Positions 1 to 4,850 are shown, counted from the stretch's first letter. The stretch is DNA of 5,350 nucleotides from JBGOTP01 sp041476545 (GCA_041476545.1 JBGOTP010000350.1:1-5350), one strand, 5' to 3'. Translations and numbers: made by a program. The notes: generated by a model from the letters alone, not told the origin.

Positions 1-140
1 CCGAGCTCGCGCCGACACCCGTGAAACGACTCGGCGTGACGGGCTTCGGTGAGTCGGGCGACGCGAAGGGGCTCTACGCCAAGCACGGCCTCGACCCGGC
101 GGGGATCGCGCGCAGCGTGAAGAAAGCTTTGGCGAAGTAG
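1..140 (+). CDS. Transketolase family protein, C-terminal end (partial)
   Basis: Only the last 45 codons are present, read from base 3 to the TAG at 138-140; the start lies outside the window. The residues GVTGFGESGDAKGLYAKHG followed by a short helix ending KKALAK match the usual C-terminus of transketolase-type enzymes. That terminus has an FGESG-like strand, then a K(Y/H)GL turn and a final helix with a KKAL-like end. In this family the C-terminal domain supports the dimer, while thiamine diphosphate chemistry is done by the upstream domains. The enzymes transfer two-carbon ketol units in the non-oxidative pentose phosphate or Calvin pathway. A split transketolase C-terminal subunit or a related 2-oxoacid/DXP-synthase-like protein cannot be excluded from so short a piece. 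It is probably a core chromosomal gene marking the left boundary of the accessory region. Confidence 0.72.
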   Translation, partial: ELAPTPVKRLGVTGFGESGDAKGLYAKHGLDPAGIARSVKKALAK

Positions 141-147
141 CACTCGG

Positions 148-166
148 AGGGGAGCTTCGCTCCCCT
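148..166 (+). terminator. GC hairpin 8 bp after the transketolase stop
   Basis: AGGGGAGC (148-155) pairs perfectly with GCTCCCCT (159-166) around a TTC loop. It begins 8 bases after the TAG, where a transcription terminator would be expected. Only two further T follow, so it is not a classical U-tract terminator; it may act as a 3'-end stabiliser or a Rho-assisted end. Confidence 0.45.
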
Positions 167-179
167 TCCGACGGTCGTC

Positions 180-197
180 GCACGCCGAACGGCGTGC
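180..197. repeat. Second GC hairpin in the downstream cluster
   Basis: GCACGCC (180-186) pairs with GGCGTGC (191-197) around the loop GAAC. It has the same compact design as the hairpins on either side (148-166 and 229-247) but a different stem sequence. No U-tract follows. Confidence 0.4.
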
Positions 198-228
198 TCC
201 TTCCGGCCTCCCCTCAACAACAAGGATT

Positions 229-247
229 GCGCGGGCGAAGCCCGCGC
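229..247. repeat. Third GC hairpin, just before the tRNA fragment
   Basis: GCGCGGGC (229-236) pairs with GCCCGCGC (240-247) around a GAA loop, giving an 8-bp perfect stem. It ends 14 bases before the tRNA-like sequence starts. It occupies the place where the missing D-arm half of the tRNA would lie, so the tRNA is not intact here. Confidence 0.45.
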
Positions 248-261
248 TCGAACGCGGCAGA

Positions 262-306
262 TTCGTAATCAGTAGGTCGCGGGTTCAACTCCCGCCCCCG
301 GCTCCA
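262..306 (+). repeat. tRNA-Thr(CGT) 3' half, att-like copy 1
   Basis: The parts read in tRNA order: anticodon loop TTCGTAA (262-268, anticodon CGT at 264-266), 3' anticodon stem TCAGT (269-273), variable region AGGTC (274-278), T-stem GCGGG/CCCGC (279-283 and 291-295) with loop TTCAACT (284-290), acceptor strand CCCCGGC (296-302), discriminator T (303) and CCA (304-306). The bases before it (257-261, GCAGA) pair imperfectly with the anticodon stem, with an A-A clash at 259/271. No D-arm or GCCGGGG 5' acceptor strand precedes it. It is therefore a fragment, not a working tRNA, as expected at the junction of an element that recombines in the anticodon loop. Confidence 0.75.
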
Positions 307-366
307 TTTCATTTCAACAACTTCCGCCGCTCTGTCGCTTCGTCTCAATCGCGCTGGGACTAATCA

Positions 367-384
367 CGGTGCTACTCCGCACCG
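367..384. repeat. Small hairpin in the left leader
   Basis: CGGTGC (367-372) pairs with GCACCG (379-384) around TACTCC. It lies between tRNA fragment copy 1 and the D-arm-like sequence. It has no obvious role. Confidence 0.25.
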
Positions 385-407
385 ACGGCAGTGACGATTT
401 CAGCGGG

Positions 408-440
408 CGCGGGCCGGCTCACTTGGTGGAGCGTGGGCGA
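408..440 (+). pseudogene. tRNA 5'-half-like remnant (D-arm)
   Basis: GCTC (417-420), ACTTGGTG (421-428) and GAGC (429-432) form a canonical-looking D-arm, differing from the very common form GCTCAGTTGGTAGAGC at only two positions. The downstream bases (CGTGGGC) could be the start of an anticodon stem, but the sequence then breaks into CATATATAAA with no pairing partner. Position 8 would be C instead of the near-invariant T, and no matching 3' acceptor strand follows. It is either a decayed tRNA 5' half left by recombination or a chance match. Confidence 0.3.
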
Positions 441-450
441 CATATATAAA
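423..450 (+). promoter_or_regulatory. Possible sigma70-type promoter for the TM/SIR2 pair
   Basis: TTGGTG (423-428) and TATAAA (445-450) are separated by 16 bases and resemble -35 and -10 elements. The AT-rich patch CATATATAAAA stands out in GC-rich surroundings. The start codon at 614 would leave a leader of about 155 bases. Other weak -10-like words (TATCCT at 551-556) lie nearer the gene, so this assignment is tentative. Confidence 0.3.
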
Positions 451-600
451 AGCCGCTATCGGGGCGCCACGGCGCGCGGGGCGAGCGCGGGTTCATCTCA
501 CACCCTACGTACAGAGATCGTGAACCGATAGGGCGCACGACACGGCGTGCTATCCTCGCCCCGCTTTCTATTTCATAACATCGGCGCGTGCCGGGCGCTT

Positions 601-608
601 GAGGTGAG
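601..608 (+). promoter_or_regulatory. Ribosome binding site of the TM/coiled-coil gene
   Basis: GAGGTGAG lies 5 bases upstream of ATG 614. It closely matches the anti-Shine-Dalgarno complement and fixes this start. Confidence 0.7.
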
Positions 609-613
609 ACGCC

Positions 614-1348
614 ATGTCCGTCTTCAACATCGGCCTTGAGACGGCGAACCGACTCTATTCGATCGGCTGGTGGGGCTCCCTCGGCGGGGCGTGTCTTACC
701 GCCATTGCGATCTTCCTCTTGATGTGGGGCACTCGCGTGCGCGACCAGGATGTTGAAACACGAATGGCGCAAATGAACCTGAGCGCGGCGCACGCCTTAG
801 AGCGTGCCGCCCGTCTAGAAAAAGAAGCCGCGCTCTTGCGACTAGAGCTGGCCAGCAAGACGGACGCCCTTGCCAAAGCGACGACGGAGGCCAGAGCGCT
901 CGCTACGCGCGACGTATTTCGTCCTGTGAGTACGGGAGTGCGCGAAACAGTTCTGACAGCGCTTCGCCGGCTCGTTGCGGCGAACACTGCGCCTCGTATC
1001 GTGCGAATTCATCACTACAACACCGATACTCCCGGGATGAACGACTTGTACGCAGAAATTCAAGAGCTATTCGCTGCGAGTGGGATCCACCACGAGATCG
1101 GCGATGTCGTCGGAAGGAAGAACATCATGGTCGTTGGACCATCCGGGAGCGAACCTCAACCGCCAATTACGCTCCATTGTGCGCCGGGTGAGGAGCGTAT
1201 TGCCCGTGGAGTCGGCGAGGCGCTGAGCGCGGTCTTGAAAGGGGAAATGGCGATCAAGGCGATACGGAAACTCCCCGCGGGGATGGTTGAGGTGGGAATC
1301 CTAGCTCAACCTCAATTCCGCGACGACGGAACAGTATCCTTTCGATAG
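614..1348 (+). CDS. Membrane-anchored coiled-coil protein of unknown function
   Basis: The product has 244 residues. A short N-terminal stretch with GWWGSLGG leads into one membrane helix (about residues 20-38, ending LLMWGTRVRD). A long charged, Ala/Leu/Glu-rich helix (about 44-98, e.g. ERAARLEKEAALLRLE) follows and is likely a coiled coil. The rest (about 100-244) is a small globular domain with alternating strands and helices that I do not recognise. Arginines directly after the membrane helix suggest that the coiled coil and C-terminal domain are cytoplasmic. From memory, similar GWWG...LLMWGTRVRD proteins occur as hypothetical genes in accessory regions; no function is known to me. The start is supported by GAGGTGAG. 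The SIR2 gene follows 67 bases later on the same strand, so the two probably form an operon, with this protein a plausible membrane sensor or anchor for the SIR2 enzyme (inference). Confidence 0.85.
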   Translation: MSVFNIGLETANRLYSIGWWGSLGGACLTAIAIFLLMWGTRVRDQDVETRMAQMNLSAAHALERAARLEKEAALLRLELASKTDALAKATTEARALATRDVFRPVSTGVRETVLTALRRLVAANTAPRIVRIHHYNTDTPGMNDLYAEIQELFAASGIHHEIGDVVGRKNIMVVGPSGSEPQPPITLHCAPGEERIARGVGEALSAVLKGEMAIKAIRKLPAGMVEVGILAQPQFRDDGTVSFR

Positions 1349-1415
1349 GGTCCGCATTGTTTGTGGCGTCTCCGTGTATCTCGGCCGCCGATCCGCGCCT
1401 CGCGCCGACACGCCG

Positions 1416-2414
1416 ATGACGGAACAACGCACGATCCTGCTATTGGGCGCGGGAGCATCCAAGGCATCGAGGTTTGAATTGCCGACGATGCAAGGGTTTT
1501 TTGCTCACAACGCCGCGCATATCCCTGACGCCATGACGAAGATGTTGATGGAAATGTACGGGATGCACAGCAAGCTTGCCGACTGGAATCTCGAAGACGC
1601 TCTTTCATTTCTCTACGCGTCGGCAGAGCGCGCAACGACGTGGGGGCGGTATTCGCCCGAACCAGGTTGCGGATTTGGCGACTTGCTCAAGGTGGTCCGC
1701 GCGAGGCTCTCGATTGCTCCAGAGGAGCACTGCCCGCTACATGTCCGGCTTCTAGACGCAACGCGACCCAGAACCGTCGTAACACTAAATTACGATCTGG
1801 TTGCCGACCAATCGTTTGATAGCTGGGCGAAGCAGCAAGCAGATCCTCAGTTGGCACGACACCCCCGACTAAAACTTCTGTCTCTCGTGGGCCGAATGCC
1901 GGTCGCTGGACCCGACCCTATTGGTCTTCATAGTGACGACGCCAAGGGCGGATTCTTTCTCAAGCTGCATGGGTCCCTTGACTGGGTAGTGTGTTCAGAT
2001 CCTCGGTGCCCAAATGCCGAAGAGATCTACGTCGGCAGTTTGAACGGCTATGCAGAAACGCACGAGCCAGGAGCGCCGTGCGGCAGGTGCGGCGCTTCAC
2101 TCGAAACCCTTATCATTCCCCCGCTACCGGTGAAGTCGATCGAAACCAGGCATCGTTTACGGCTTCTCTGGCGGCTGGCTATGAACGAGTTAGCGCTGGC
2201 GGATCGTGTCGTCGTGATGGGCTTGTCCTTTGCCGCGAGTGATTTCGATTTGCGTTGGCTTATTCGGCAAGCCCGGTTCGGGCGGAGAAAGGAAATGTCG
2301 CTGGCGGTAATAAACCCCAGCCGCAAGGATCGGGATCGAGCAATTGGCTTGTTCGCGGACGTGACCAGCGTTCGTGAGTACGATTCTCTTGACGAATTCC
2401 TTGCGGTGGCGTGA
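1416..2414 (+). CDS. SIR2-like domain protein (probable NADase-type effector)
   Basis: The product has 332 residues from ATG 1416. Rossmann-type SIR2 motifs appear in order: ILLLGAGAS (residues 7-15), the NAD-phosphate loop; VVTLNYD (121-127), the place of the sirtuin TQNID; LHGS (184-187), with the candidate catalytic His; IIPP (233-236); GLSFAASD (269-276); and INPS (299-302). Four cysteines (193, 198, 222, 225; CX4C and CX2C) sit where sirtuins have their zinc ribbon. SIR2-like proteins of this type in bacteria often hydrolyse NAD+ in abortive-infection defence; deacylation is the alternative. GTG 1374 would add 14 residues, but neither start has a clear Shine-Dalgarno site. I prefer 1416 because the Rossmann strand normally starts close to the N-terminus. 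GC is lower than in the flanking genes. The stop is at 2412-2414. Confidence 0.88.
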   Translation: MTEQRTILLLGAGASKASRFELPTMQGFFAHNAAHIPDAMTKMLMEMYGMHSKLADWNLEDALSFLYASAERATTWGRYSPEPGCGFGDLLKVVRARLSIAPEEHCPLHVRLLDATRPRTVVTLNYDLVADQSFDSWAKQQADPQLARHPRLKLLSLVGRMPVAGPDPIGLHSDDAKGGFFLKLHGSLDWVVCSDPRCPNAEEIYVGSLNGYAETHEPGAPCGRCGASLETLIIPPLPVKSIETRHRLRLLWRLAMNELALADRVVVMGLSFAASDFDLRWLIRQARFGRRKEMSLAVINPSRKDRDRAIGLFADVTSVREYDSLDEFLAVA

Positions 2415-2482
2415 CGAGCGTAGATGGGATGAAGCGGCTGGCCTCTCGCTTGACGTGGTGGCCTACGGAGGTTCCTGCCTGA

Positions 2483-2525
2483 GACGGTGGGACGGTCGGG
2501 ACGGTGAAAATCCCCCACCGTCCCG
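2483..2525 (+). terminator. GACGGT repeats and 10-bp hairpin after the SIR2 gene
   Basis: CGGGACGGTG (2497-2506) pairs perfectly with CACCGTCCCG (2516-2525) around AAAATCCCC. Wobble pairs could extend it to 2494 with 2528. Two more GACGGT words (2483-2488 and 2491-2496) offer alternative 5' arms for the same 3' arm. It starts about 70-80 bases after the SIR2 stop. It could end the TM/SIR2 transcript, although no T-run follows. Confidence 0.4.
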
Positions 2526-2814
2526 GTCGGGCGCCGAAGCCCCGGTCTCCTTTCCGCCGGGACTCCGCCGTTCTTTTGGTCGCTGCGCGGATCAGACGCG
2601 AATGGGGCCCGGGCCGGTAGCCCCAAGCAGAAGGGACTCCCACGAGGCTCGATTGGTTCCGCGGCCGGTATCACTCCCGGTGCTACTCACCCGGCATTGC
2701 CGGTCCTCCTCCGTCGGGGCCCGTCGCACAGGCCAGTCGCGAGTCCGGCCAGTAGTGACGCGGAGATGCGATGGACTGACGGCGACGGAGCGAGACGGAC
2801 GATGACCCGCGAAA

Positions 2815-2832
2815 GACGCCCGAAACGGCGTC
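2815..2832. repeat. Hairpin at the edge of tRNA-like copy 2
   Basis: GACGCC (2815-2820) pairs with GGCGTC (2827-2832) around CGAAAC. Its 3' arm overlaps the first two bases of the worn tRNA 3'-half copy. Confidence 0.35.
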
Positions 2833-2854
2833 GTAATTAGTGGGTTGGGGGCTC
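2831..2854 (+). repeat. Degenerate tRNA-Thr(CGT) 3' half, att-like copy 2
   Basis: Aligned without gaps to 263-286 of copy 1, 19 of 24 bases match, including TCGTAAT (anticodon loop and the first stem base, anticodon CGT at 2832-2834), AGT and GGT. Four of the five differences are transitions. The T-loop and acceptor part is not preserved, apart from a possible shifted TCCC at 2853-2856. It lies exactly in the gap between the two cargo gene pairs, which makes a worn att remnant more likely than chance. The match is short, so it needs a comparative check. Confidence 0.45.
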
Positions 2855-2896
2855 CCTCGGCCACGCGCACCCACCGGTGATAAGCTGACCTTCCCC

Positions 2897-2959
2897 ATGG
2901 AAGTGCCTATGTTCGAGAAGAAGACGTGTGGCGTGCCCGCATTGCACCGTGACGGGTAG
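2897..2959 (+). CDS. Possible 20-codon leader ORF upstream of the small basic gene
   Basis: ATG 2897 to TAG 2957-2959 encodes MEVPMFEKKTCGVPALHRDG. Its codons (TTC GAG AAG AAG ACG) look like those of the real genes. The stop codon falls inside the loop of the hairpin at 2948-2966, and ATG 2999 follows 39 bases later. This is the geometry of a leader peptide or uORF. No clear Shine-Dalgarno site precedes it, so translation is doubtful. Confidence 0.2.
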   Translation: MEVPMFEKKTCGVPALHRDG

Positions 2960-2966
2960 CGTCACG
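2948..2966. promoter_or_regulatory. Hairpin or operator-like inverted repeat before the small basic gene
   Basis: CGTGACG (2948-2954) pairs perfectly with CGTCACG (2960-2966) around GGTAG. It lies about 32 bases before ATG 2999. It could be a dimeric regulator's operator, as palindromes of this size near starts often are, or an RNA hairpin working with the short upstream ORF. Confidence 0.35.
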
Positions 2967-2985
2967 ACTCACGAGCACCTTGAAC

Positions 2986-2991
2986 GGGAGG
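2986..2991 (+). promoter_or_regulatory. Ribosome binding site of the small basic gene
   Basis: GGGAGG lies 7 bases before ATG 2999. It is a strong Shine-Dalgarno match and decides the start. Confidence 0.65.
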
Positions 2992-2998
2992 ACCTGCG

Positions 2999-3337
2999 AT
3001 GTCGCTGAGGAAGGCGCTCAGAGCACAGGGCGGGAAGGTCTACAACAACGCGAAGAAGGACGTTAGCGCGATCCGCCGAGGGCGCGTCTACGAACCTACG
3101 CCGTCGGTGAAGCGACGGGAGTTTCGCGAGGAGCTTGACGCACTCGAACGACGCCGCGAACGGGAACGGATGGCTGCCGTTCAGCGCGCTGTTGAACAGG
3201 CCCATCTCGAATCTCGCAAGGCGACGCGAATCAACGGAAAGCCGCCGAGAGTTCTGATTGTGGAATCCGACGGCGACATCTTCGTGAGCCGTGACCCCAG
3301 GCCGCTGAAGATGGCCAAGCGCGTGGCAAAACGCTAG
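2999..3337 (+). CDS. Small basic protein of unknown function
   Basis: The product has 112 residues. I do not recognise a family. It is strongly charged and basic: an N-terminal Lys/Arg-rich part (residues 1-40), a long helix rich in Arg and Glu (about 38-75, KRREFREELDALERRRERER), then a short strand-like segment PRVLIVESDGDIFVS (about 84-98) and a basic tail ending KRVAKR. There is no membrane helix or signal peptide. The composition would suit a nucleic-acid-binding or partner protein, but that is inference. A good ribosome site (GGGAGG) and codon use like its neighbours support it as a real gene. The AlbA_2 gene starts 90 bases downstream on the same strand, so the pair may be co-transcribed. 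An antitoxin or regulator role cannot be shown. Confidence 0.7.
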   Translation: MSLRKALRAQGGKVYNNAKKDVSAIRRGRVYEPTPSVKRREFREELDALERRRERERMAAVQRAVEQAHLESRKATRINGKPPRVLIVESDGDIFVSRDPRPLKMAKRVAKR

Positions 3338-3427
3338 AAGAGATCGCGTTCGATTGGCATTTGCCGCACTCCATGAGCGCTGCCGTCGTGTTTCCGCGCA
3401 TCGCGGCCTGCGTCTACCCTCTATTGC

Positions 3428-4627
3428 ATGACGTTTGACCTTCCCCTCGATCAGGTGAACGTCGCGCGACTGGAAGCCATGCGAGTGGACAGCGTCCGCG
3501 AGGGTCGTCAACTCGACTACAAGCTCGTGCTGCCCGGCAACGGCGACGATGACAAAAAGGAGTTCTTGTACGACGTGACCTCGTTCGCCAATGCTGCTGG
3601 CGGCGATCTGATCTTCGGTGTTCGTGAACGGAAGGGGTCTGACGGGAAGGGCTCCGGCGAGATCGACACTCTTGAGGGATTGCCCGGCTTGAACGTCGAC
3701 GCCGAACGCCTCCGCCTCGAATCCATGATGCGTGACGGCGTCGCTCCTCGGTTGCCGACGGTCACGTTCCACGAGATCAAGCGGGGCCCAGAACCGCCGT
3801 GCCTCCTGCTTCGGATACCTCGAAGCTGGGCGGGGCTCCACATGGTCATCTACAAGAACGCGAGCCGTTTCTATTCACGGAACTCCAGTGGCAAGTCTCA
3901 ATTGGACGTTCATGAGATTCGCGCAGGCTTCGTCGCCGCGGAAACCGCCTACGAGCGCCTGCGGCGATTCCGCGCGGAGCGCATCGCTCGAATCATCGCC
4001 CTCGAAGCTCCCGCACCGGTTGGAGAAGGACCAAAACTCATTCTGCACGCATTGCCGATTGGCCAGTCTGAGGAAGTCTGGTCGCGATTCCTCACTGTGG
4101 AGGAGTCTCAGTACGCCGCGTTCCTCAAGCCAATGGGTGGGCATCCGAAAACGTGGCACTTCAATCTCGACGGGTTCGTGGTGCACACGTTGCGACAAGA
4201 GATCAGCAGGCAGTGCTACACGCAGGTGTTTCGAGACGGCGGTGTCGAAGCTCTGAGTGGTGGTTCGTTGATCCGAGATAATTCGCGTGGCGGCTTCTAT
4301 CCGCACGGAATCGAAGGTCTGCTTATCGAGACGCTGGGGCGCTACCAGAAGTTTTGGGAGAAAATCGGCGCAGTTCCGCCGCTCCTTGTCGGCATTGCGC
4401 TTTCCGGTGTGAAGGGGTGGAAGCTCCTTCAGGGACCCTACGACTTCGCGGAACAGGACGGAGCACTCGACCGGGATGTTGTCGTCGCCCCGGAAGTCCT
4501 TCTGCCTGACCTCGCGGCTCATGCCGATGTCGTACTGCGTCCGGCTTTCGACTTCATCTGGAACGGAGGTGGGAAGCCTCGTTCGCCGAACTACCGGGAT
4601 GGGCGATGGGTGGAGCCGAAGTGGTGA
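3428..4627 (+). CDS. AlbA_2 (Schlafen-type) domain protein
   Basis: The product has 399 residues. Residues about 20-168 show an AlbA_2/Schlafen-type domain: VREGRQLDYK (23-32, the ExxxxD/E-x-K signature), KEFLYDVTSFANAAGGDLIFGV (44-65, the most typical block, with the N-A-x-G-G turn), and RFYSRNSSGKSQLDVHEIR (147-165), the usual closing segment. The domain binds nucleic acid in some relatives, and its acidic/Lys residues form the nuclease site in Schlafen proteins. Residues about 170-399 form an additional domain that I do not recognise, with no GHKL ATPase motif visible. AlbA_2 proteins are common in mobile and defence regions and are also found as transcription regulators. No Shine-Dalgarno site precedes ATG 3428, so a leaderless or coupled start is possible. 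The next ATG (3479) would remove the helix before the signature. Confidence 0.85.
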   Translation: MTFDLPLDQVNVARLEAMRVDSVREGRQLDYKLVLPGNGDDDKKEFLYDVTSFANAAGGDLIFGVRERKGSDGKGSGEIDTLEGLPGLNVDAERLRLESMMRDGVAPRLPTVTFHEIKRGPEPPCLLLRIPRSWAGLHMVIYKNASRFYSRNSSGKSQLDVHEIRAGFVAAETAYERLRRFRAERIARIIALEAPAPVGEGPKLILHALPIGQSEEVWSRFLTVEESQYAAFLKPMGGHPKTWHFNLDGFVVHTLRQEISRQCYTQVFRDGGVEALSGGSLIRDNSRGGFYPHGIEGLLIETLGRYQKFWEKIGAVPPLLVGIALSGVKGWKLLQGPYDFAEQDGALDRDVVVAPEVLLPDLAAHADVVLRPAFDFIWNGGGKPRSPNYRDGRWVEPKW

Positions 4628-4635
4628 AGGAACGT

Positions 4636-4665
4636 CCACGGCACGCGACGCCGCGCGGGGCGTGG
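4636..4665 (+). terminator. Weak stem-loop after the AlbA_2 gene
   Basis: CCACG (4636-4640) pairs with CGTGG (4661-4665). Inside it, CGCG (4644-4647) can pair with CGCG (4652-4655). It begins 8 bases after the stop, but there is no T-run and the inner loop is unpaired, so terminator function is uncertain. Confidence 0.22.
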
Positions 4666-4789
4666 TTCGAGATTGATTCCGATTCACGGGCCGCAACGAC
4701 ACTTCAAGAGCGGATGTGCTTATCGAGGTGGCTGGGGAATACGGTCACTTACGTCACAACGAGCCGCGGTACAGTCGCCCCAAACCGGC

Positions 4790-4835
4790 TTCGCAATCAG
4801 TAGATCGCGGGCTCAACTCCCGCCCCGCGCGGCTC
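4790..4835 (+). repeat. tRNA-Thr 3' half, att-like copy 3
   Basis: Positions 4790-4826 match 262-298 of copy 1 at 34 of 37 bases. All three differences are transitions: 4794 C for T (in the anticodon, making CGC), 4804 A for G, and 4812 C for T (first T-loop base). The T-stem GCGGG/CCCGC is intact. After CCCC the copy gains a GCGC run in place of one C, then rejoins GGCTC (4831-4835), the acceptor end of the tRNA, without CCA. No D-arm precedes it. It is therefore a second junction fragment, about 4.5 kb from copy 1. Confidence 0.7.
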
Positions 4836-4850
4836 AGACGAGCCGCGCGG
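4825..4850 (-). terminator. 11-bp hairpin overlapping the permease stop
   Basis: CCGCGCGGCTC (4825-4835) pairs perfectly with GAGCCGCGCGG (4840-4850) around AGAC. It contains the permease stop codon (4834-4836, minus strand) and abuts tRNA-like copy 3. Its position suits a 3'-end structure for the minus-strand gene, although no U-tract follows on that strand. Confidence 0.45.

Larger units (their letters stand above)
307..613. other. Left leader of the island, no gene
   Basis: These 307 bases lie between tRNA fragment copy 1 and the TM gene. No convincing gene is seen. A 124-codon open frame on the minus strand (419-793) overlaps the TM gene, and its product has no domain-like pattern. The stretch holds a small hairpin (367-384), a D-arm-like tRNA remnant (408-440), a promoter-like AT patch (423-450) and the ribosome site at 601-608. 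Confidence 0.55.
2415..2998. other. Gene-free structured gap between the two cassettes
   Basis: These 584 bases hold no convincing gene. Open frames that cross it on either strand are rich in Pro, Arg, Ser and Gly, lack domains, and overlap real genes. What is visible: GACGGT repeated three times and a 10-bp hairpin (2483-2525), a short palindrome CCGGCATTGCCGG (2691-2703), a hairpin (2815-2832), a worn tRNA 3'-half copy (2831-2854), a wide stem GTGGGT/ACCCAC (2840-2845 with 2869-2874), and a 20-codon ORF with a hairpin (2897-2966). The region may contain the promoter and leader of the second cassette, or a structured RNA. Confidence 0.6.
262..4835. mobile_element. Putative tRNA-Thr-associated genomic island, no integrase
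   Basis: The stretch is bounded by direct repeats of a tRNA-Thr(CGT) 3' half (262-306 and 4790-4835), the usual target of tyrosine recombinases. Core-type genes lie outside on both sides and accessory genes inside: TM/coiled-coil, SIR2, small basic protein and AlbA_2. A worn third repeat at 2831-2854 splits it into two cassettes. GC is visibly lower inside than in the right-hand permease. No integrase, excisionase or transposase gene is seen. Mobilisation would therefore need an enzyme in trans, or the island is a relic. The limits are inferred from the repeats only; the intact tRNA gene is not in the window. Confidence 0.5.

Noticed and set aside
229..306. Intact tRNA-Thr gene
   Set aside because: The anticodon loop to CCA is convincing, but the preceding bases form an unrelated hairpin, with no D-arm or 5' acceptor strand, and the anticodon stem has an A-A mismatch.
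443..452. Archaeal or eukaryotic TATA box (TATATAAAAG)
   Set aside because: The genes have bacterial ribosome sites and bacterial-type families; a bacterial -10 element explains it better.
367..2688. Shared 11-mer CGGTGCTACTC at 367-377 and 2678-2688
   Set aside because: A few 11-base matches are expected by chance in a window of this length, and the flanks do not match.
2048..2805. Long open frames on both strands crossing the inter-cassette gap
   Set aside because: They overlap the SIR2 gene, are rich in Pro/Arg/Ser/Gly, and have no domain pattern or ribosome site; high GC alone keeps frames open.
2415..2998. CRISPR array or retron ncRNA in the structured gap
   Set aside because: There are no regularly spaced repeats of CRISPR length, and no reverse transcriptase gene is in the window.
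2969..3841. 290-codon minus-strand open frame
   Set aside because: It lies opposite the basic gene and the start of the AlbA_2 gene, its product is a low-complexity Arg/Pro/His mix without domains, and the plus-strand genes have clear motifs or ribosome sites.
3875..4702. 275-codon minus-strand open frame
   Set aside because: It is a shadow of the AlbA_2 gene; the product shows no recognisable pattern.
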